Source of the DNA: an uncultured Hungatella sp.
Lineage (GTDB): Bacteria; Bacillota; Clostridia; Lachnospirales; Lachnospiraceae
Assembly: GCA_910588505.1 (NCBI GenBank)
Contig: CAJUPQ010000010.1
Span: 1 to 64,000 of the forward strand
Direction of reading: 5' to 3'
Length of the DNA stretch: 64,000 bases
The translations under genes and the position numbers were made by a program. The notes beneath the pieces are model-generated. The model did no database searches and had not been told where the DNA came from. It was given only the letters and a program-made list of their open reading frames with translations. Numbering within the stretch: position 1 is the stretch's first letter; each line of letters opens with the position of its first letter. Shown here piece by piece: positions 47,950-56,773 of the stretch.

Positions 47950-49938
47950 ATGTGCAGAGAGTGTAAAAGACCTTACTATATTACTACGGCGATTGCCTAT
48001 ACGTCCGGAAAGCCGCATATTGGAAACACCTATGAGATCGTGCTGGCTGACAGCATTGCCAGGTACAGGCGGGCCCAGGGCTACGACGTGTTTTTCCAGA
48101 CAGGAACCGACGAGCACGGACAGAAAATCGAGCTGAAAGCCCAGGCCGAGGGTATTTCCCCGAAAGCGTATGTGGATAAAGTGGCAGGTCAGGTAAAGGA
48201 TGTGTGGGATTTGATGAACACTTCCTATGACAAATTTATCCGCACGACGGATGAGGATCATGAGGCTCAGGTGCAGAAGATCTTTAAGAAGCTGTATGAC
48301 CAGGGGGACATTTATAAAGGTTACTACGAGGGCTTGTACTGCACGCCCTGCGAGTCATTTTTTACAGAGTCCCAGCTTGTGGACGGAAAGTGTCCGGACT
48401 GCGGCGGGCCGGTGCAGCCTGCCAAGGAGGAAGCGTATTTCTTTAAGATGAGCAAATACGCGGACCGGCTGATCAGCCACATTAACGAACACCCGGAGTT
48501 CATCCAGCCGGTTTCCCGGAAGAATGAGATGATGAATAATTTCCTGCTTCCCGGGCTTCAGGATCTGTGCGTGTCCAGGACCTCCTTTACCTGGGGGATT
48601 CCGGTAAGTTTTGACCCGAAGCATGTGACTTATGTGTGGCTGGATGCCCTGACCAACTATATCACCGGCATTGGCTACGACTGCGGGGGAGAAAGCAGAG
48701 AGCAGTTTAACAAGCTGTGGCCTGCTGACCTGCATCTGATAGGAAAAGATATTATCCGGTTCCACACCATTTACTGGCCTATCTTCCTTATGGCTCTGGA
48801 TCTTCCTCTGCCGAAGCAGGTGTTCGGTCATCCGTGGCTTCTGCGGGGCGAGGGCAAGATGAGCAAATCAAAGGGCAATGTGCTGTATGCCGATACCCTG
48901 GTGGACTTTTTCGGCGTAGACGCCGTGAGATATTTTGTGCTCCATGAGATGCCTTTTGACAATGACGGGGTTATCTCCTGGGAGCTGATGGTGGAGCGGC
49001 TTAACTCCGATCTGGCCAATGTGCTGGGCAATCTGGTAAACCGCACCATATCCATGTCCAACAAATATTTTGGCGGGGTGGTGAAAAATACCGGCGTGAC
49101 GGCGGATGTGGACCAGGATCTAAAGGATACGGTTCTGACGGCGGTGAAAAAGACGGATGAGAAGATGGAGCAGCTTCGGGTGGCTGACGCCATCAGCGAG
49201 ATCTTTAATATCTTCCGCAGGAGCAATAAATATATTGATGAGACCATGCCCTGGGCTCTGGCCAAGGACGAAGCCCAGCACGGGCGTCTGGCCACGGTTC
49301 TGTACAACCTTGCGGAGGCCATTACCATAGGGGCGTCCCTTTTGGAACCCTTTATGCCGGAGACATCCGCAAAGATCTTAAGCCAGCTGAACACAGACAG
49401 AAGACCTCTTGACCAGATGGACGCTTTCGGCCTGTATCCTGACAACGGAAAGGTTGTGGAAAAGCCGGAGATCCTGTTTGCCAGAATGGACATGAAGGAA
49501 GTTTTGGACAAGGTGGAGGCCATGCTGGAGGCAGAGGACACAGAAGGAAAACCTTCCGAAGATAAAGCGGAAAACGGCCAGGAAGAAGAGGGAGTTGATA
49601 TCGAAGCAAAAGAGGAGATTACCTATGATGATTTTGCCAAAATGCAGTTCCAGGTAGGAGAGATCATTGCGTGCGAGGAAGTGAAAAAGTCGAAAAAGCT
49701 TCTGTGCAGCCAGGTGAAGATCGGCAGCCATGTGAGGCAGATCGTCAGCGGGATTAAGGCTTACTACAAACCGGAGGAGATGGTGGGCAAGAAAGTCATG
49801 GTCTTAGTGAACCTGGCTCCCCGAAAGATGGCGGGCGTAATGTCTGAGGGTATGCTTTTGTGCGCGGAGGATGCTCAGGGCAATCTGGCGCTTATGACTC
49901 CGGAGAAACCTATGCCGTCGGGGGCTGAGATTTGCTGA
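47950..49938 (+). CDS. metG: Methionine-tRNA ligase
   Basis: The 662-residue protein has the class I motifs TTAIAYTSGKPHIGNTYE (HIGH-like, about residue 21) and LRGEGKMSKSKGN (KMSKS, about residue 302). The zinc knuckle is CTPCESFFTESQLVDGKCPDC. An acidic linker leads to a C-terminal tRNA-binding OB domain (about residues 560-662: YDDFAKMQFQVGEIIACEEV, MVLVNLAPRKMAGVMSEGMLL). The ATG at 47950 has GAAGGAG upstream. It heads a likely operon with traX-like, tatD and rsmA genes, a common order in Clostridia. Confidence 0.97.
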   Translation: MCRECKRPYYITTAIAYTSGKPHIGNTYEIVLADSIARYRRAQGYDVFFQTGTDEHGQKIELKAQAEGISPKAYVDKVAGQVKDVWDLMNTSYDKFIRTTDEDHEAQVQKIFKKLYDQGDIYKGYYEGLYCTPCESFFTESQLVDGKCPDCGGPVQPAKEEAYFFKMSKYADRLISHINEHPEFIQPVSRKNEMMNNFLLPGLQDLCVSRTSFTWGIPVSFDPKHVTYVWLDALTNYITGIGYDCGGESREQFNKLWPADLHLIGKDIIRFHTIYWPIFLMALDLPLPKQVFGHPWLLRGEGKMSKSKGNVLYADTLVDFFGVDAVRYFVLHEMPFDNDGVISWELMVERLNSDLANVLGNLVNRTISMSNKYFGGVVKNTGVTADVDQDLKDTVLTAVKKTDEKMEQLRVADAISEIFNIFRRSNKYIDETMPWALAKDEAQHGRLATVLYNLAEAITIGASLLEPFMPETSAKILSQLNTDRRPLDQMDAFGLYPDNGKVVEKPEILFARMDMKEVLDKVEAMLEAEDTEGKPSEDKAENGQEEEGVDIEAKEEITYDDFAKMQFQVGEIIACEEVKKSKKLLCSQVKIGSHVRQIVSGIKAYYKPEEMVGKKVMVLVNLAPRKMAGVMSEGMLLCAEDAQGNLALMTPEKPMPSGAEIC

Positions 49939-49949
49939 CCAAAGGTTTT

Positions 49950-50666
49950 ATGCCCAAGTGCTTAAACAGCAACGGGTTGAAATGGGTCGCCATCATCACC
50001 ATGCTTATTGACCATGGGGCGGTGGTCCTGATCGAGAACCGGATCCTTGGCGGCCCCTTTCATCTCATGGCCCCCGGGACGTCCCCGGATATTGCCATGT
50101 GGTGGAAGGTGAATATAGCGCTGCGGTTTATAGGCAGGCTGGCCTTTCCTATTTTCTGTTATCAGATCGTGGAGGGCTTTCTCCACACAGGGGATGTAAA
50201 GAGATACGGCAGAAGGCTTCTTGTGTTTGCCTTTATTTCGGAGATACCGTTTGACCTGGCTGTATTTAACACCTGGTTTTACCCCCAGTATCAAAATGTA
50301 TATATCACCCTGTTTCTGGGACTTGCCGCCATAGGGGCCGTTCACCGGTATGAGCAGGAGGGGAGTCTCTGGAAGCAGGCTCTGGCCTTTGGGCTGTGCT
50401 GCGGTCTGGCCCAGTTTCTAAAGGCTGATTATGGTGCTTTCGGCGTGTTTTTTATGGTTTTGCTGTATTATTGCCGCCATCGCGCAGGGATGCAGACAAC
50501 CTTAGGCTGTATAGCCATGGCATGGGAGATCACCGCTCCTCTGGCGTTTATCCCCATCCGGATGTACAATGGCCAGAGAGGGAGTAAGCGGTGGCAATGG
50601 TTTTTCTATATATTTTATCCGGTCCATCTACTGCTGCTGGCAGGGATGGGGGCGGTTCTGCCGTAG
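49950..50666 (+). CDS. TraX family membrane protein
   Basis: The protein has about 238 residues and about seven hydrophobic segments. The start CLNSNGLKWVAIITMLIDHGAVVL and FIGRLAFPIFCYQIVEGFLHTGDVKRYGRRLLVFAFISEIPFDL are characteristic of TraX proteins. The family is named after the pilin acetylase of F plasmids, but in Firmicutes its role is unknown. The ATG at 49950 has AAAGG close upstream; a TTG at 49932 overlapping the metG stop is an alternative. It sits within the metG-rsmA gene run. Confidence 0.85.
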   Translation: MPKCLNSNGLKWVAIITMLIDHGAVVLIENRILGGPFHLMAPGTSPDIAMWWKVNIALRFIGRLAFPIFCYQIVEGFLHTGDVKRYGRRLLVFAFISEIPFDLAVFNTWFYPQYQNVYITLFLGLAAIGAVHRYEQEGSLWKQALAFGLCCGLAQFLKADYGAFGVFFMVLLYYCRHRAGMQTTLGCIAMAWEITAPLAFIPIRMYNGQRGSKRWQWFFYIFYPVHLLLLAGMGAVLP

Positions 50667-50730
50667 CCCTGCCGGCGTTGGCCGGGCTGTTATTTACTTG
50701 GAAAGGCAGGAAAGGAGAAGAACAAGATCC

Positions 50731-51516
50731 ATGATTATTGATACCCACGCTCATTATGATGATGAAGCTTTTGGTGAAGATAGGGACGCGCTTCTGTCAC
50801 AGCTGCCTTCTGGCGGGATCGGGCTGGTGGTCAACATAGGCGCCAGCATTCAGACTACCCAAAACACTCTGGAACTGATGGAACGGTATTCTTTCGTCTA
50901 TGGAGCCGTAGGAGTACACCCAAGCGAGACAGGAGAGCTGACAGAGTCTCTTATGGACTGGCTTGGGGAGGCGGTCAGGCAGCCAAAGGTGGTGGCTGTC
51001 GGTGAGATCGGCTTGGATTATTACTGGGATGAGCCGGAAAGGGATATCCAAAAACACTGGTTTGTCCGGCAGCTGGACCTTGCCAGGGAAGTGGGCCTTC
51101 CGGTAGTGATCCACAGCCGGGACGCGGCAAAGGACACATTGGATATTATGAAGGAGCAGAAAGCCGGGGACATGGGAGGCGTTATCCACTGTTTTTCCTA
51201 CGGGGTGGAGCTTGCCAGGGAGTACCTGAACATGGGGTTTTATCTGGGGATCGGCGGAGTCGTCACCTTTAAAAATGCTAAAAAGCTGAAAGAGGTGGTG
51301 GAGTATATGCCTATGGAGCGAATGGTGCTGGAGACTGACTGCCCTTATCTGGCTCCGGAGCCTTTCAGGGGAAAACGGAACTCCTCCTTGTATCTGCCCT
51401 ATGTAGTAAAAGCTGTCAGCGAGATAAAGGGCATTTCCCAGGAAGAGGTCATGGCCAAAACCTGTGACAATGCAAGAAAGATGTACCGCATTGACGACCA
51501 GGAAAGGACTCTGTAG
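50731..51516 (+). CDS. tatD: TatD family metal-dependent hydrolase
   Basis: The 261-residue protein has all metal-binding segments: MIIDTHAHYDDEAF, VVAVGEIGLDYYWDEP, LPVVIHSRDAAKDT, GVIHCFSYG and VLETDCPYLAPEPFRGKRN. TatD enzymes are 3'-5' DNases acting on single strands and in DNA repair. The gene lies directly before rsmA, the usual Firmicute order. AAAGGAG is 13 bp upstream of the ATG. Confidence 0.95.
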   Translation: MIIDTHAHYDDEAFGEDRDALLSQLPSGGIGLVVNIGASIQTTQNTLELMERYSFVYGAVGVHPSETGELTESLMDWLGEAVRQPKVVAVGEIGLDYYWDEPERDIQKHWFVRQLDLAREVGLPVVIHSRDAAKDTLDIMKEQKAGDMGGVIHCFSYGVELAREYLNMGFYLGIGGVVTFKNAKKLKEVVEYMPMERMVLETDCPYLAPEPFRGKRNSSLYLPYVVKAVSEIKGISQEEVMAKTCDNARKMYRIDDQERTL

Positions 51517-51519
51517 TTT

Positions 51520-52440
51520 ATGAAAGAAATAAGGAAGGGAGCTTTGGGGACCCCCCAGAACACCATTGATATCATAAAAAAGCACCAGTTCGCGTTTCAG
51601 AAGAAGTTCGGGCAGAATTTTCTCATTGATACTCATGTACTGGACAAGATCATCCAGGCGGCCGAGATCACGGACCGGGACTGTGTTCTGGAGATCGGCC
51701 CCGGTATCGGGACTGTGACCCAGCGTCTGGCGGAAGCTGCCCGCCATGTGGTGGCAGTGGAGATTGACAAAAATCTGATACCGATTTTGGAAGAGACTTT
51801 GGGGGATTATGACAATATCACGGTCATCAACCAGGATATTTTGAAGATGGATATCCCGAAGCTGGTGGAAGAGCATAACGGCAAAAGGCCGGTGAAGGTG
51901 GTGGCTAATCTGCCCTATTACATCACCACACCTATTATTATGGGGCTGTTTGAGAGTCAGGTTCCTATTGACAATCTTACGGTGATGGTCCAGAAGGAGG
52001 TGGCCCAGAGGATGCAGGTGGGGCCAGGCAGCAAGGACTATGGCGCCCTGTCTCTTGCCGTGCAGTATTACGCAAAACCTTATCTTGTGGCCAATGTGCC
52101 TCCCAACTGTTTTATCCCCCGGCCAAATGTAGGATCCGCGGTGATCCGCCTCACCAGACATCAGGACCCTCCGGTGCGGACAGCGGATCCGGAACTTATG
52201 TTCCGGCTCATTCGGGCGTCTTTTAATCAGAGGAGAAAGACCTTGCAGAATGGTCTGAATAACTCTGCGGAACTGGATTACCCAAAGGAGATCATTGCAG
52301 AGGCCATAGACAGCCTGGGACTGCCGCCGTCGGTCAGGGGGGAGACCCTGACTCTGGAGCAGTTTGCCCGGCTGGCGGACTGGTTTGCAGCCTGTGATAA
52401 CAGAAGTTTAGAACCAAAAACGCGTATCCCCGGGAGCTGA
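51520..52440 (+). CDS. rsmA: 16S rRNA (adenine 1518/1519-N6)-dimethyltransferase
   Basis: The 306-residue protein has KKFGQNFLIDTHVLDKII (the GQNFL motif), the SAM loop VLEIGPGIGTVTQRLAEA (about residue 53) and the catalytic VVANLPYYITTPIIM (NLPY, about residue 128), plus the C-terminal helical domain with ASFNQRRKTLQNGL. It dimethylates two adenines near the 3' end of 16S rRNA during 30S maturation. It begins 3 bp after tatD. The terminator overlaps its 3' end. Confidence 0.97.
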   Translation: MKEIRKGALGTPQNTIDIIKKHQFAFQKKFGQNFLIDTHVLDKIIQAAEITDRDCVLEIGPGIGTVTQRLAEAARHVVAVEIDKNLIPILEETLGDYDNITVINQDILKMDIPKLVEEHNGKRPVKVVANLPYYITTPIIMGLFESQVPIDNLTVMVQKEVAQRMQVGPGSKDYGALSLAVQYYAKPYLVANVPPNCFIPRPNVGSAVIRLTRHQDPPVRTADPELMFRLIRASFNQRRKTLQNGLNNSAELDYPKEIIAEAIDSLGLPPSVRGETLTLEQFARLADWFAACDNRSLEPKTRIPGS

Positions 52441-52464
52441 AGCCCGGAGGGATACGCGTTTTTT
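52416..52464. terminator. Bidirectional terminator between rsmA and nagB
   Basis: AAAAACGCGTATCCC (52416-52430) and GGGATACGCGTTTTTT (52449-52464) form a long stem with a second inner CCGGG/CCCGG stem. There are T-runs in both directions. Confidence 0.9.
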
Positions 52465-52476
52465 GCAGTCGGATCG

Positions 52477-53208
52477 TTATTTTGGCATCTTGGAGCAGGC
52501 AGCCTCGTCGGCAACTACCACCACATCGCTGTGGAGCTGAAGGATGGAAGCCGGAAGGCTGGGGGTCACAGGACCATGTACAGCCTTGGCCAGCGCGTCT
52601 GCCTTGTCCTCTCCGCTGACGATGAGAAGGATTTTCTTTGCCTTCATGATGGTCCCGATTCCCATGGTGTAAGCCTGCTTCGGAACATCATCGGCGCTGG
52701 CGAAGAATCTCTTGTTGGCGTCAATGGTGCTCTCGGTCAGGTTTACGCAATGGGTGATGGTTCCAAAGGTATCGTCCGGCTCGTTAAAGCCGATATGGCC
52801 GTTGCGGCCAAGTCCCAGAAGCTGTAGGTCAACGCCTCCCAGACCGGCGATGACGTTCTCATACCGCAGACACTCTTTTTCGGAGTCCGGCTCCATGCCG
52901 TTAGGAACATTGGTGTTGTCAAGGTTAATATTAATGTGTTTAAACAGAGTGTTGTACATAAAGTAGTAGTAGCTCTGGTCGTTATCCCTTGGAAGCCCCT
53001 TGTACTCGTCCAGATTCACGGATTTCACTTCGGAAAAATCCAGGTCGCCCTGGCTGTACCACTGGATCAGCTGCTTGTACGTTCCGATAGGAGAGGAACC
53101 GGTTGCCAATCCCAGCACACAGTCGGGTTTCATGATCACCTGCGCGGAAATAACATTAGCTGCCTTTCTGCTCATGGCATCATAGTCTTTTACCTGGTAC
53201 ACCCTCAT
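52477..53208 (-). CDS. nagB: Glucosamine-6-phosphate deaminase
   Basis: The 243-residue protein has CVLGLATGSSPIGTYKQLI (about residues 33-51), VKSVNLDEYKGLPRDNDQSYYYFM (catalytic Asp) and LLGLGRNGHIGFNEPDDTF (active site His). It converts glucosamine-6-phosphate to fructose-6-phosphate and ammonia. It lies alone without nagA or a sugar transporter. The ATG at 53208 has GGAGGTAATTATT upstream. Confidence 0.96.
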   Translation of the reverse strand: MRVYQVKDYDAMSRKAANVISAQVIMKPDCVLGLATGSSPIGTYKQLIQWYSQGDLDFSEVKSVNLDEYKGLPRDNDQSYYYFMYNTLFKHININLDNTNVPNGMEPDSEKECLRYENVIAGLGGVDLQLLGLGRNGHIGFNEPDDTFGTITHCVNLTESTIDANKRFFASADDVPKQAYTMGIGTIMKAKKILLIVSGEDKADALAKAVHGPVTPSLPASILQLHSDVVVVADEAACSKMPK

Positions 53209-53252
53209 AATAATTACCTCCATAAAAATTTTTTTATGCCTTTATAATTAAT

Positions 53253-53281
53253 AGGATAACATTTTTATGTCATACTTTCAA
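53253..53281 (-). promoter_or_regulatory. Promoter of nagB
   Basis: On the minus strand: TTGAAA (53276-53281), a 17-bp spacer and TATCCT (53253-53258). Confidence 0.65.
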
Positions 53282-53320
53282 TGGGTATTTACATAGAATA
53301 TAAACTAAAGGGGTGATGAT

Positions 53321-55528
53321 ATGTCTAATTATCGCAGATTGATTTCGTACATATATGCTTACGAGGGCGGAATAAAAGGAAAAAATGTGGGTTTTGCCAA
53401 ATTGGAAGTGAGAAACGGGCAGTGTAAGATCCAGGTCAACGTAAGAAACGTATACATCGGGAACCAGGATACAGGGGTCTATCTCCTGTCCGGGTCCGAG
53501 GAGATACTGGTTGGAAGGATTTTTATCAGAAACGGGGCAGGGGAGTTCAGAGCTGTGGTAAGTGTGAGCAATGTGGCCGGCTCCGGACATAGCATTGACC
53601 AGTGCTATGGATTGACGGTCCACAACCTGTCGGATTCCTGGCAGTGTTACACTACGATCTGGGAGGACGCGGTGGCCCACGCCGCTGAAGTGGTTCTTGA
53701 GGAAGCCACTTCAGAGCGAGTGAAAAAGGAGGAGCCGGTGCAGGGGGCTGTGTCCAAGGCCGTGGAGGAGGAGATCGAGGTCCAAAGCCGGAAGGCCAAG
53801 GAGTCCAAAGTTCAGGAAGAGCTGCCATCGCCTTCTTCTGTTATACCGCCAGTGGAACAGGCGGGGGAGGAGATCCTGCGCCCTGGGGACATGGAAACAA
53901 TGGAACTACGGCCTATGGAAGTGCTGCCTATAGGGAAAGAGTTAAAGGCGGCAGATCTGGGCAAGAATGGCAGTCAGGGGGAATCGGAGCTTACAGAGGA
54001 GAGACGGGAAGACCCGACTGTGGGAGAACATACAGGTGGCAATGGTACGGAGTCTTTGGAGGAGTCTGCAGCGGATCGGACAGAGCAGACGGGGGATGTG
54101 AGGAAGGAATCGGAATCGATGCAGGGCGGGCAGGAGGTAAAAGATCAGGGTCTTGCAGAGACAGAAGAACCGGAAGGACCACAGAGGATGGATCAAAGTC
54201 CGGACGTCGGTTTATGGAGAGAGGAGAACCACGATGATCCTGACGGGCCGGAACAGAACGGGCAGCTGCGGATGCAGTCAACGTCCCAGCAGGGAATGTC
54301 AAACAACAGCCAGCCACAGCCGGCTCGGTCGAATCAGTGGGGGCAGACAGGGATACTGTTTCCTCCTAACTGGTTTGCGCGGCCTAACAGACAGAGCCGG
54401 CCGGTTTCGTCTCCGTCCGGGCGTCAGATACATCCGGGCAGCGGGACGGGGGCTCGTCAGATGCCGGTGTCGGGGCCGGGGTTTTTCCGGCAGGAGGAGG
54501 TGCTGCAGCCTGTAGGGACATCTTCCCCCGGGGAGATTCCGTCATTAGCAGGCAGCTTTGCGCCGCAGCCCGGCCCTGCTGTTCAGAACCAGCCCCAGGG
54601 GTTCGGTGAGCCACATCCGGAACCCTTCGCTCAGAGTCAGCCCCAGGGTTTTGGCCAGGCACAGCCGGAACCGATTAATCAGCCCCAGAGTCAGCCGTCC
54701 GGCCAGTCTCAGAGTCAGGCGTCCGGTCAAGGCCAGGATCAGCCGTCCGGCCAGGGCCAGAGTCAACCGTCCGGTCAGGGTCAGAGTCAGGCGTCCGGTC
54801 AGGGCCAGAGTCAGCCGTCCGGTCAGGGTCAGAGTCAGGCGTCCGGTCAGGGCCAGAGTCAGGCATCCGGTCAGAACCGGAGTCAGCTGTCCGGTCAAGG
54901 CCAGAGTCAGCCATCCGGCCAAGGCCAGAGTCAGGCGTTCGGTCAGGGTCAGAGTCAGGCGTTCGGTCAAGGCCAGAGTCAACCGTGCGGTCAGGGCCAG
55001 AGTCAGCCATCTGGTCAGGATCAGGGCAAACTGTCCGACCAGATCCAGTCGCCCGTTCAGAATGAGCAGCCAGGCCATTCCCGTTCTGCTGCGGCGGAAC
55101 AAAGCCGTCCGGCAAATACCATTGGGCCGGAATCCCATATATCCGAAGATGAGCCAAAGATTGACAATGTTTGGCAGAGGTTTTATAAAACCTATCCCAA
55201 AATACAGGCATTTGATTACAACGGCGGATGCGAGATACTTACCATAAAGCCTCAGGATATCGGTCTTCTTCCAAGGGAAACGTGGGGGTATGGGAACAAC
55301 AGCTTTCTTCTGCATGGATATTACAACCACCGATATCTGATATTTGCCAGACTGAATAATCCAAAAGGTCGTCCCAGATATTTGCTGGGCGTTCCGGGCC
55401 ATTATTTCAGCAATGAAAAATATATGGCGGCAATGTTCGGGTTCCCTAACTTTGTGCTGTCGAAGGTGCAGCCTACAGGGGACGACCGGTTCGGTTATTG
55501 GTACACCGACATTCGTCTGGGCTCGTAA
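53321..55528 (+). CDS. DUF6128-like protein with Gln/Ser/Gly repeat linker
   Basis: This 735-residue protein has three parts. The N-terminal domain (about 1-115: YRRLISYIYAYEGGIKGKNVGFAKLEVRNGQCKIQVNVRNVY) is beta-rich. A long disordered acidic linker then passes into a Q/S/G-rich tandem repeat (about residues 450-570). The C-terminal domain (about 610-735: FYKTYPKIQAFDYNGGCEILTIKPQDIGLLPRETWGYGNNSFLLHGYYNHRYLIFARL) resembles Lachnospiraceae DUF6128. There is no signal peptide or membrane segment, so it is probably cytoplasmic. Function is unknown. AAAGGGGTGATGAT precedes the ATG. The repeat makes several other frames open, but these are shadows. Confidence 0.8.
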   Translation: MSNYRRLISYIYAYEGGIKGKNVGFAKLEVRNGQCKIQVNVRNVYIGNQDTGVYLLSGSEEILVGRIFIRNGAGEFRAVVSVSNVAGSGHSIDQCYGLTVHNLSDSWQCYTTIWEDAVAHAAEVVLEEATSERVKKEEPVQGAVSKAVEEEIEVQSRKAKESKVQEELPSPSSVIPPVEQAGEEILRPGDMETMELRPMEVLPIGKELKAADLGKNGSQGESELTEERREDPTVGEHTGGNGTESLEESAADRTEQTGDVRKESESMQGGQEVKDQGLAETEEPEGPQRMDQSPDVGLWREENHDDPDGPEQNGQLRMQSTSQQGMSNNSQPQPARSNQWGQTGILFPPNWFARPNRQSRPVSSPSGRQIHPGSGTGARQMPVSGPGFFRQEEVLQPVGTSSPGEIPSLAGSFAPQPGPAVQNQPQGFGEPHPEPFAQSQPQGFGQAQPEPINQPQSQPSGQSQSQASGQGQDQPSGQGQSQPSGQGQSQASGQGQSQPSGQGQSQASGQGQSQASGQNRSQLSGQGQSQPSGQGQSQAFGQGQSQAFGQGQSQPCGQGQSQPSGQDQGKLSDQIQSPVQNEQPGHSRSAAAEQSRPANTIGPESHISEDEPKIDNVWQRFYKTYPKIQAFDYNGGCEILTIKPQDIGLLPRETWGYGNNSFLLHGYYNHRYLIFARLNNPKGRPRYLLGVPGHYFSNEKYMAAMFGFPNFVLSKVQPTGDDRFGYWYTDIRLGS
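54680..55040 (+). repeat. Heptad-coding tandem repeat (SGQGQSQ type)
   Basis: About seventeen 21-bp units encode variants of SGQGQSQ, for example PSGQGQSQ, ASGQGQSQ and AFGQGQSQ, with a 42-bp higher-order pattern. The array is in frame throughout and directly coding, so it is not a CRISPR. Confidence 0.9.
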
Positions 55529-55622
55529 AATCGACAGATATCTTTACGATCGCCATTTTCATTTCTTGGACTTTCGGTTATACTGTAAGAGAACATAAAC
55601 ATCACAAAAAGAGGAATCCTGC

Positions 55623-56105
55623 ATGACAACAGAAGAAAAGTATATGAGAGAGGCCATCCGGCAGGCAAAGAAGGCCGCGGCCATCAATGAGGTTCCTATT
55701 GGGTGCGTCATCGTCTATGAGGAGAAGATCATCGCAAGAGGATATAACCGGAGGATCATCGATAAAAATGTGCTGGCCCACGCCGAGATTTCCGCCATCC
55801 GCAAAGCTTGTAAAAAGATGGGGGACTGGCGGCTGGAAGGCTGCACCATGTATGTGACCCTGGAACCGTGCCCCATGTGTGCCGGGGCCATCGTCCAGGC
55901 CCGCATCCCTAAAGTGGTCATGGGCTGCATGAACCCAAAAGCCGGGTGCGCGGGTTCGGTGCTGGATATGCTCCACCAGCCGGGATTCAACCATCAGGTG
56001 GAAACAGAGACCGGGATTTTAGGGGAAGAGTGTTCCGGGTTGTTGAAAAGTTTTTTTAAGGCGCTTCGTTTAAGCAGGAAGGTGGGAGTTGCTGATCATG
56101 TATAA
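55623..56105 (+). CDS. tadA: tRNA-specific adenosine deaminase
   Basis: The 160-residue protein has VLAHAEISAIRKAC (H-A-E, about residue 56) and LEPCPMCAGAIVQARI (P-C-x2-C, about residue 86), the zinc and catalytic site of TadA. It makes inosine at position 34 of tRNA-Arg(ACG). Its position just before the SRP RNA and dnaX-recR is the conserved Firmicute order. RBS AGAGGAATCCTGC precedes the ATG. Confidence 0.96.
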   Translation: MTTEEKYMREAIRQAKKAAAINEVPIGCVIVYEEKIIARGYNRRIIDKNVLAHAEISAIRKACKKMGDWRLEGCTMYVTLEPCPMCAGAIVQARIPKVVMGCMNPKAGCAGSVLDMLHQPGFNHQVETETGILGEECSGLLKSFFKALRLSRKVGVADHV

Positions 56106-56207
56106 TTGAGTGAGTAAAGTCGGATTTAGTCGTAGGCCAGGGAGGGACGGGACATCTCTCCTTCTCTGACTGGCATCACGACAACCTCCGCCCTTTGCTC
56201 ACTCAAT
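56105..56207. repeat. 103-bp rod-like palindromic element after tadA
   Basis: ATTGAGTGAG (56105-56114) pairs with CTCACTCAAT (56198-56207), continued by AAAG/CTTT. Inside, CGGA/TCCG, GTCGT/ACGAC, GCCAG/CTGGC and a GGAGGGA/TCTCTCC stem follow in register. It starts within the tadA stop codon. No T-run follows, so a simple terminator is unlikely. It may be a structured 3' UTR or a REP-like unit. Confidence 0.6.
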
Positions 56208-56278
56208 AATACAGCAAGAGGCCCGATAACAATAACATATGGAAGCAGCCAGGGAAGCCGGATAAGATAATCTGCACC

Positions 56279-56307
56279 TTGACAAAAACATCTGTCCGGG
56301 GTATACT
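56279..56307 (+). promoter_or_regulatory. Promoter of the SRP RNA
   Basis: Perfect TTGACA (56279-56284), a 17-bp spacer and TATACT (56302-56307), as expected for an abundant stable RNA. Confidence 0.88.
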
Positions 56308-56312
56308 TAACA

Positions 56313-56577
56313 GGCTACCTAAGTCATAAAGCTTCCGTGCAGCCGGGGAGATAGCGGTGCCCTGTACCTGCAATCCGCTCTAGCAGGGGTGATGTCTCAC
56401 CCCGGGCAGTTTACTGTGGAGCTGCCCTGTGTAAGTGGCGATGACGTTTGGGTCTTGCGCAACAGAACTCTGTGAACCGTGTCAGGGCAGGAATGCAGCA
56501 GCACTAAGCGGAATCTTCTGTGTGCCGCGAGGCAGCCTGGACTGAGTTAACTGCATAGGTAACGTCTGTGGTATCTG
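56313..56577 (+). ncRNA. ffs: Large (Bacillus-type) signal recognition particle RNA
   Basis: The Ffh-binding helix 8 is visible as GTGAACCGTGTCAGGGCAGG followed by AATGCAGCAGCACTAAGC (56476-56515 region), the conserved asymmetric and symmetric loops. Upstream and downstream sequences pair (ACAGGCTACCT near the 5' end with AGGTAACGTCTGT near the 3' end), as in SRP RNAs with an Alu domain. The length of about 265 nt fits the Firmicute large form. The 5' end is set from the promoter; the 3' end is approximate. It binds Ffh for co-translational targeting. Confidence 0.9.
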
Positions 56578-56683
56578 CACAAAGTGAGACGCACGGATTT
56601 AATTTTATAAAAGTATATCATCCGGGGAGACAAAGGCGTATTTGTCCCCCCGGAAGTTTTTTGTTAAGGAAAAGACTTTTCCC

Positions 56684-56712
56684 TTGCTCCCGTAAAACCT
56701 TTGTATTATAAT
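56684..56712 (+). promoter_or_regulatory. Promoter of the phosphofructokinase gene
   Basis: TTGCTC (56684-56689), a 17-bp spacer and TATAAT (56707-56712). Confidence 0.7.
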
Positions 56713-56773
56713 TACAGAATGGAATTTGTAACTTTGTTGTAACATATCTTTGGGGGAAAGGAATGATGAAAAC

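Noticed and set aside
47878..47950. T-box leader for metG
   Set aside because: The leader is too short and lacks the conserved antiterminator sequence.
54680..55040. CRISPR-like regular repeats
   Set aside because: Units are 21 bp, contiguous without unique spacers, in frame and coding.
54545..55402. Long open frames on both strands in the Q/S/G repeat region
   Set aside because: They arise from the 21-bp repeat period and composition. Only the plus frame from 53321 has an RBS and conserved end domains.
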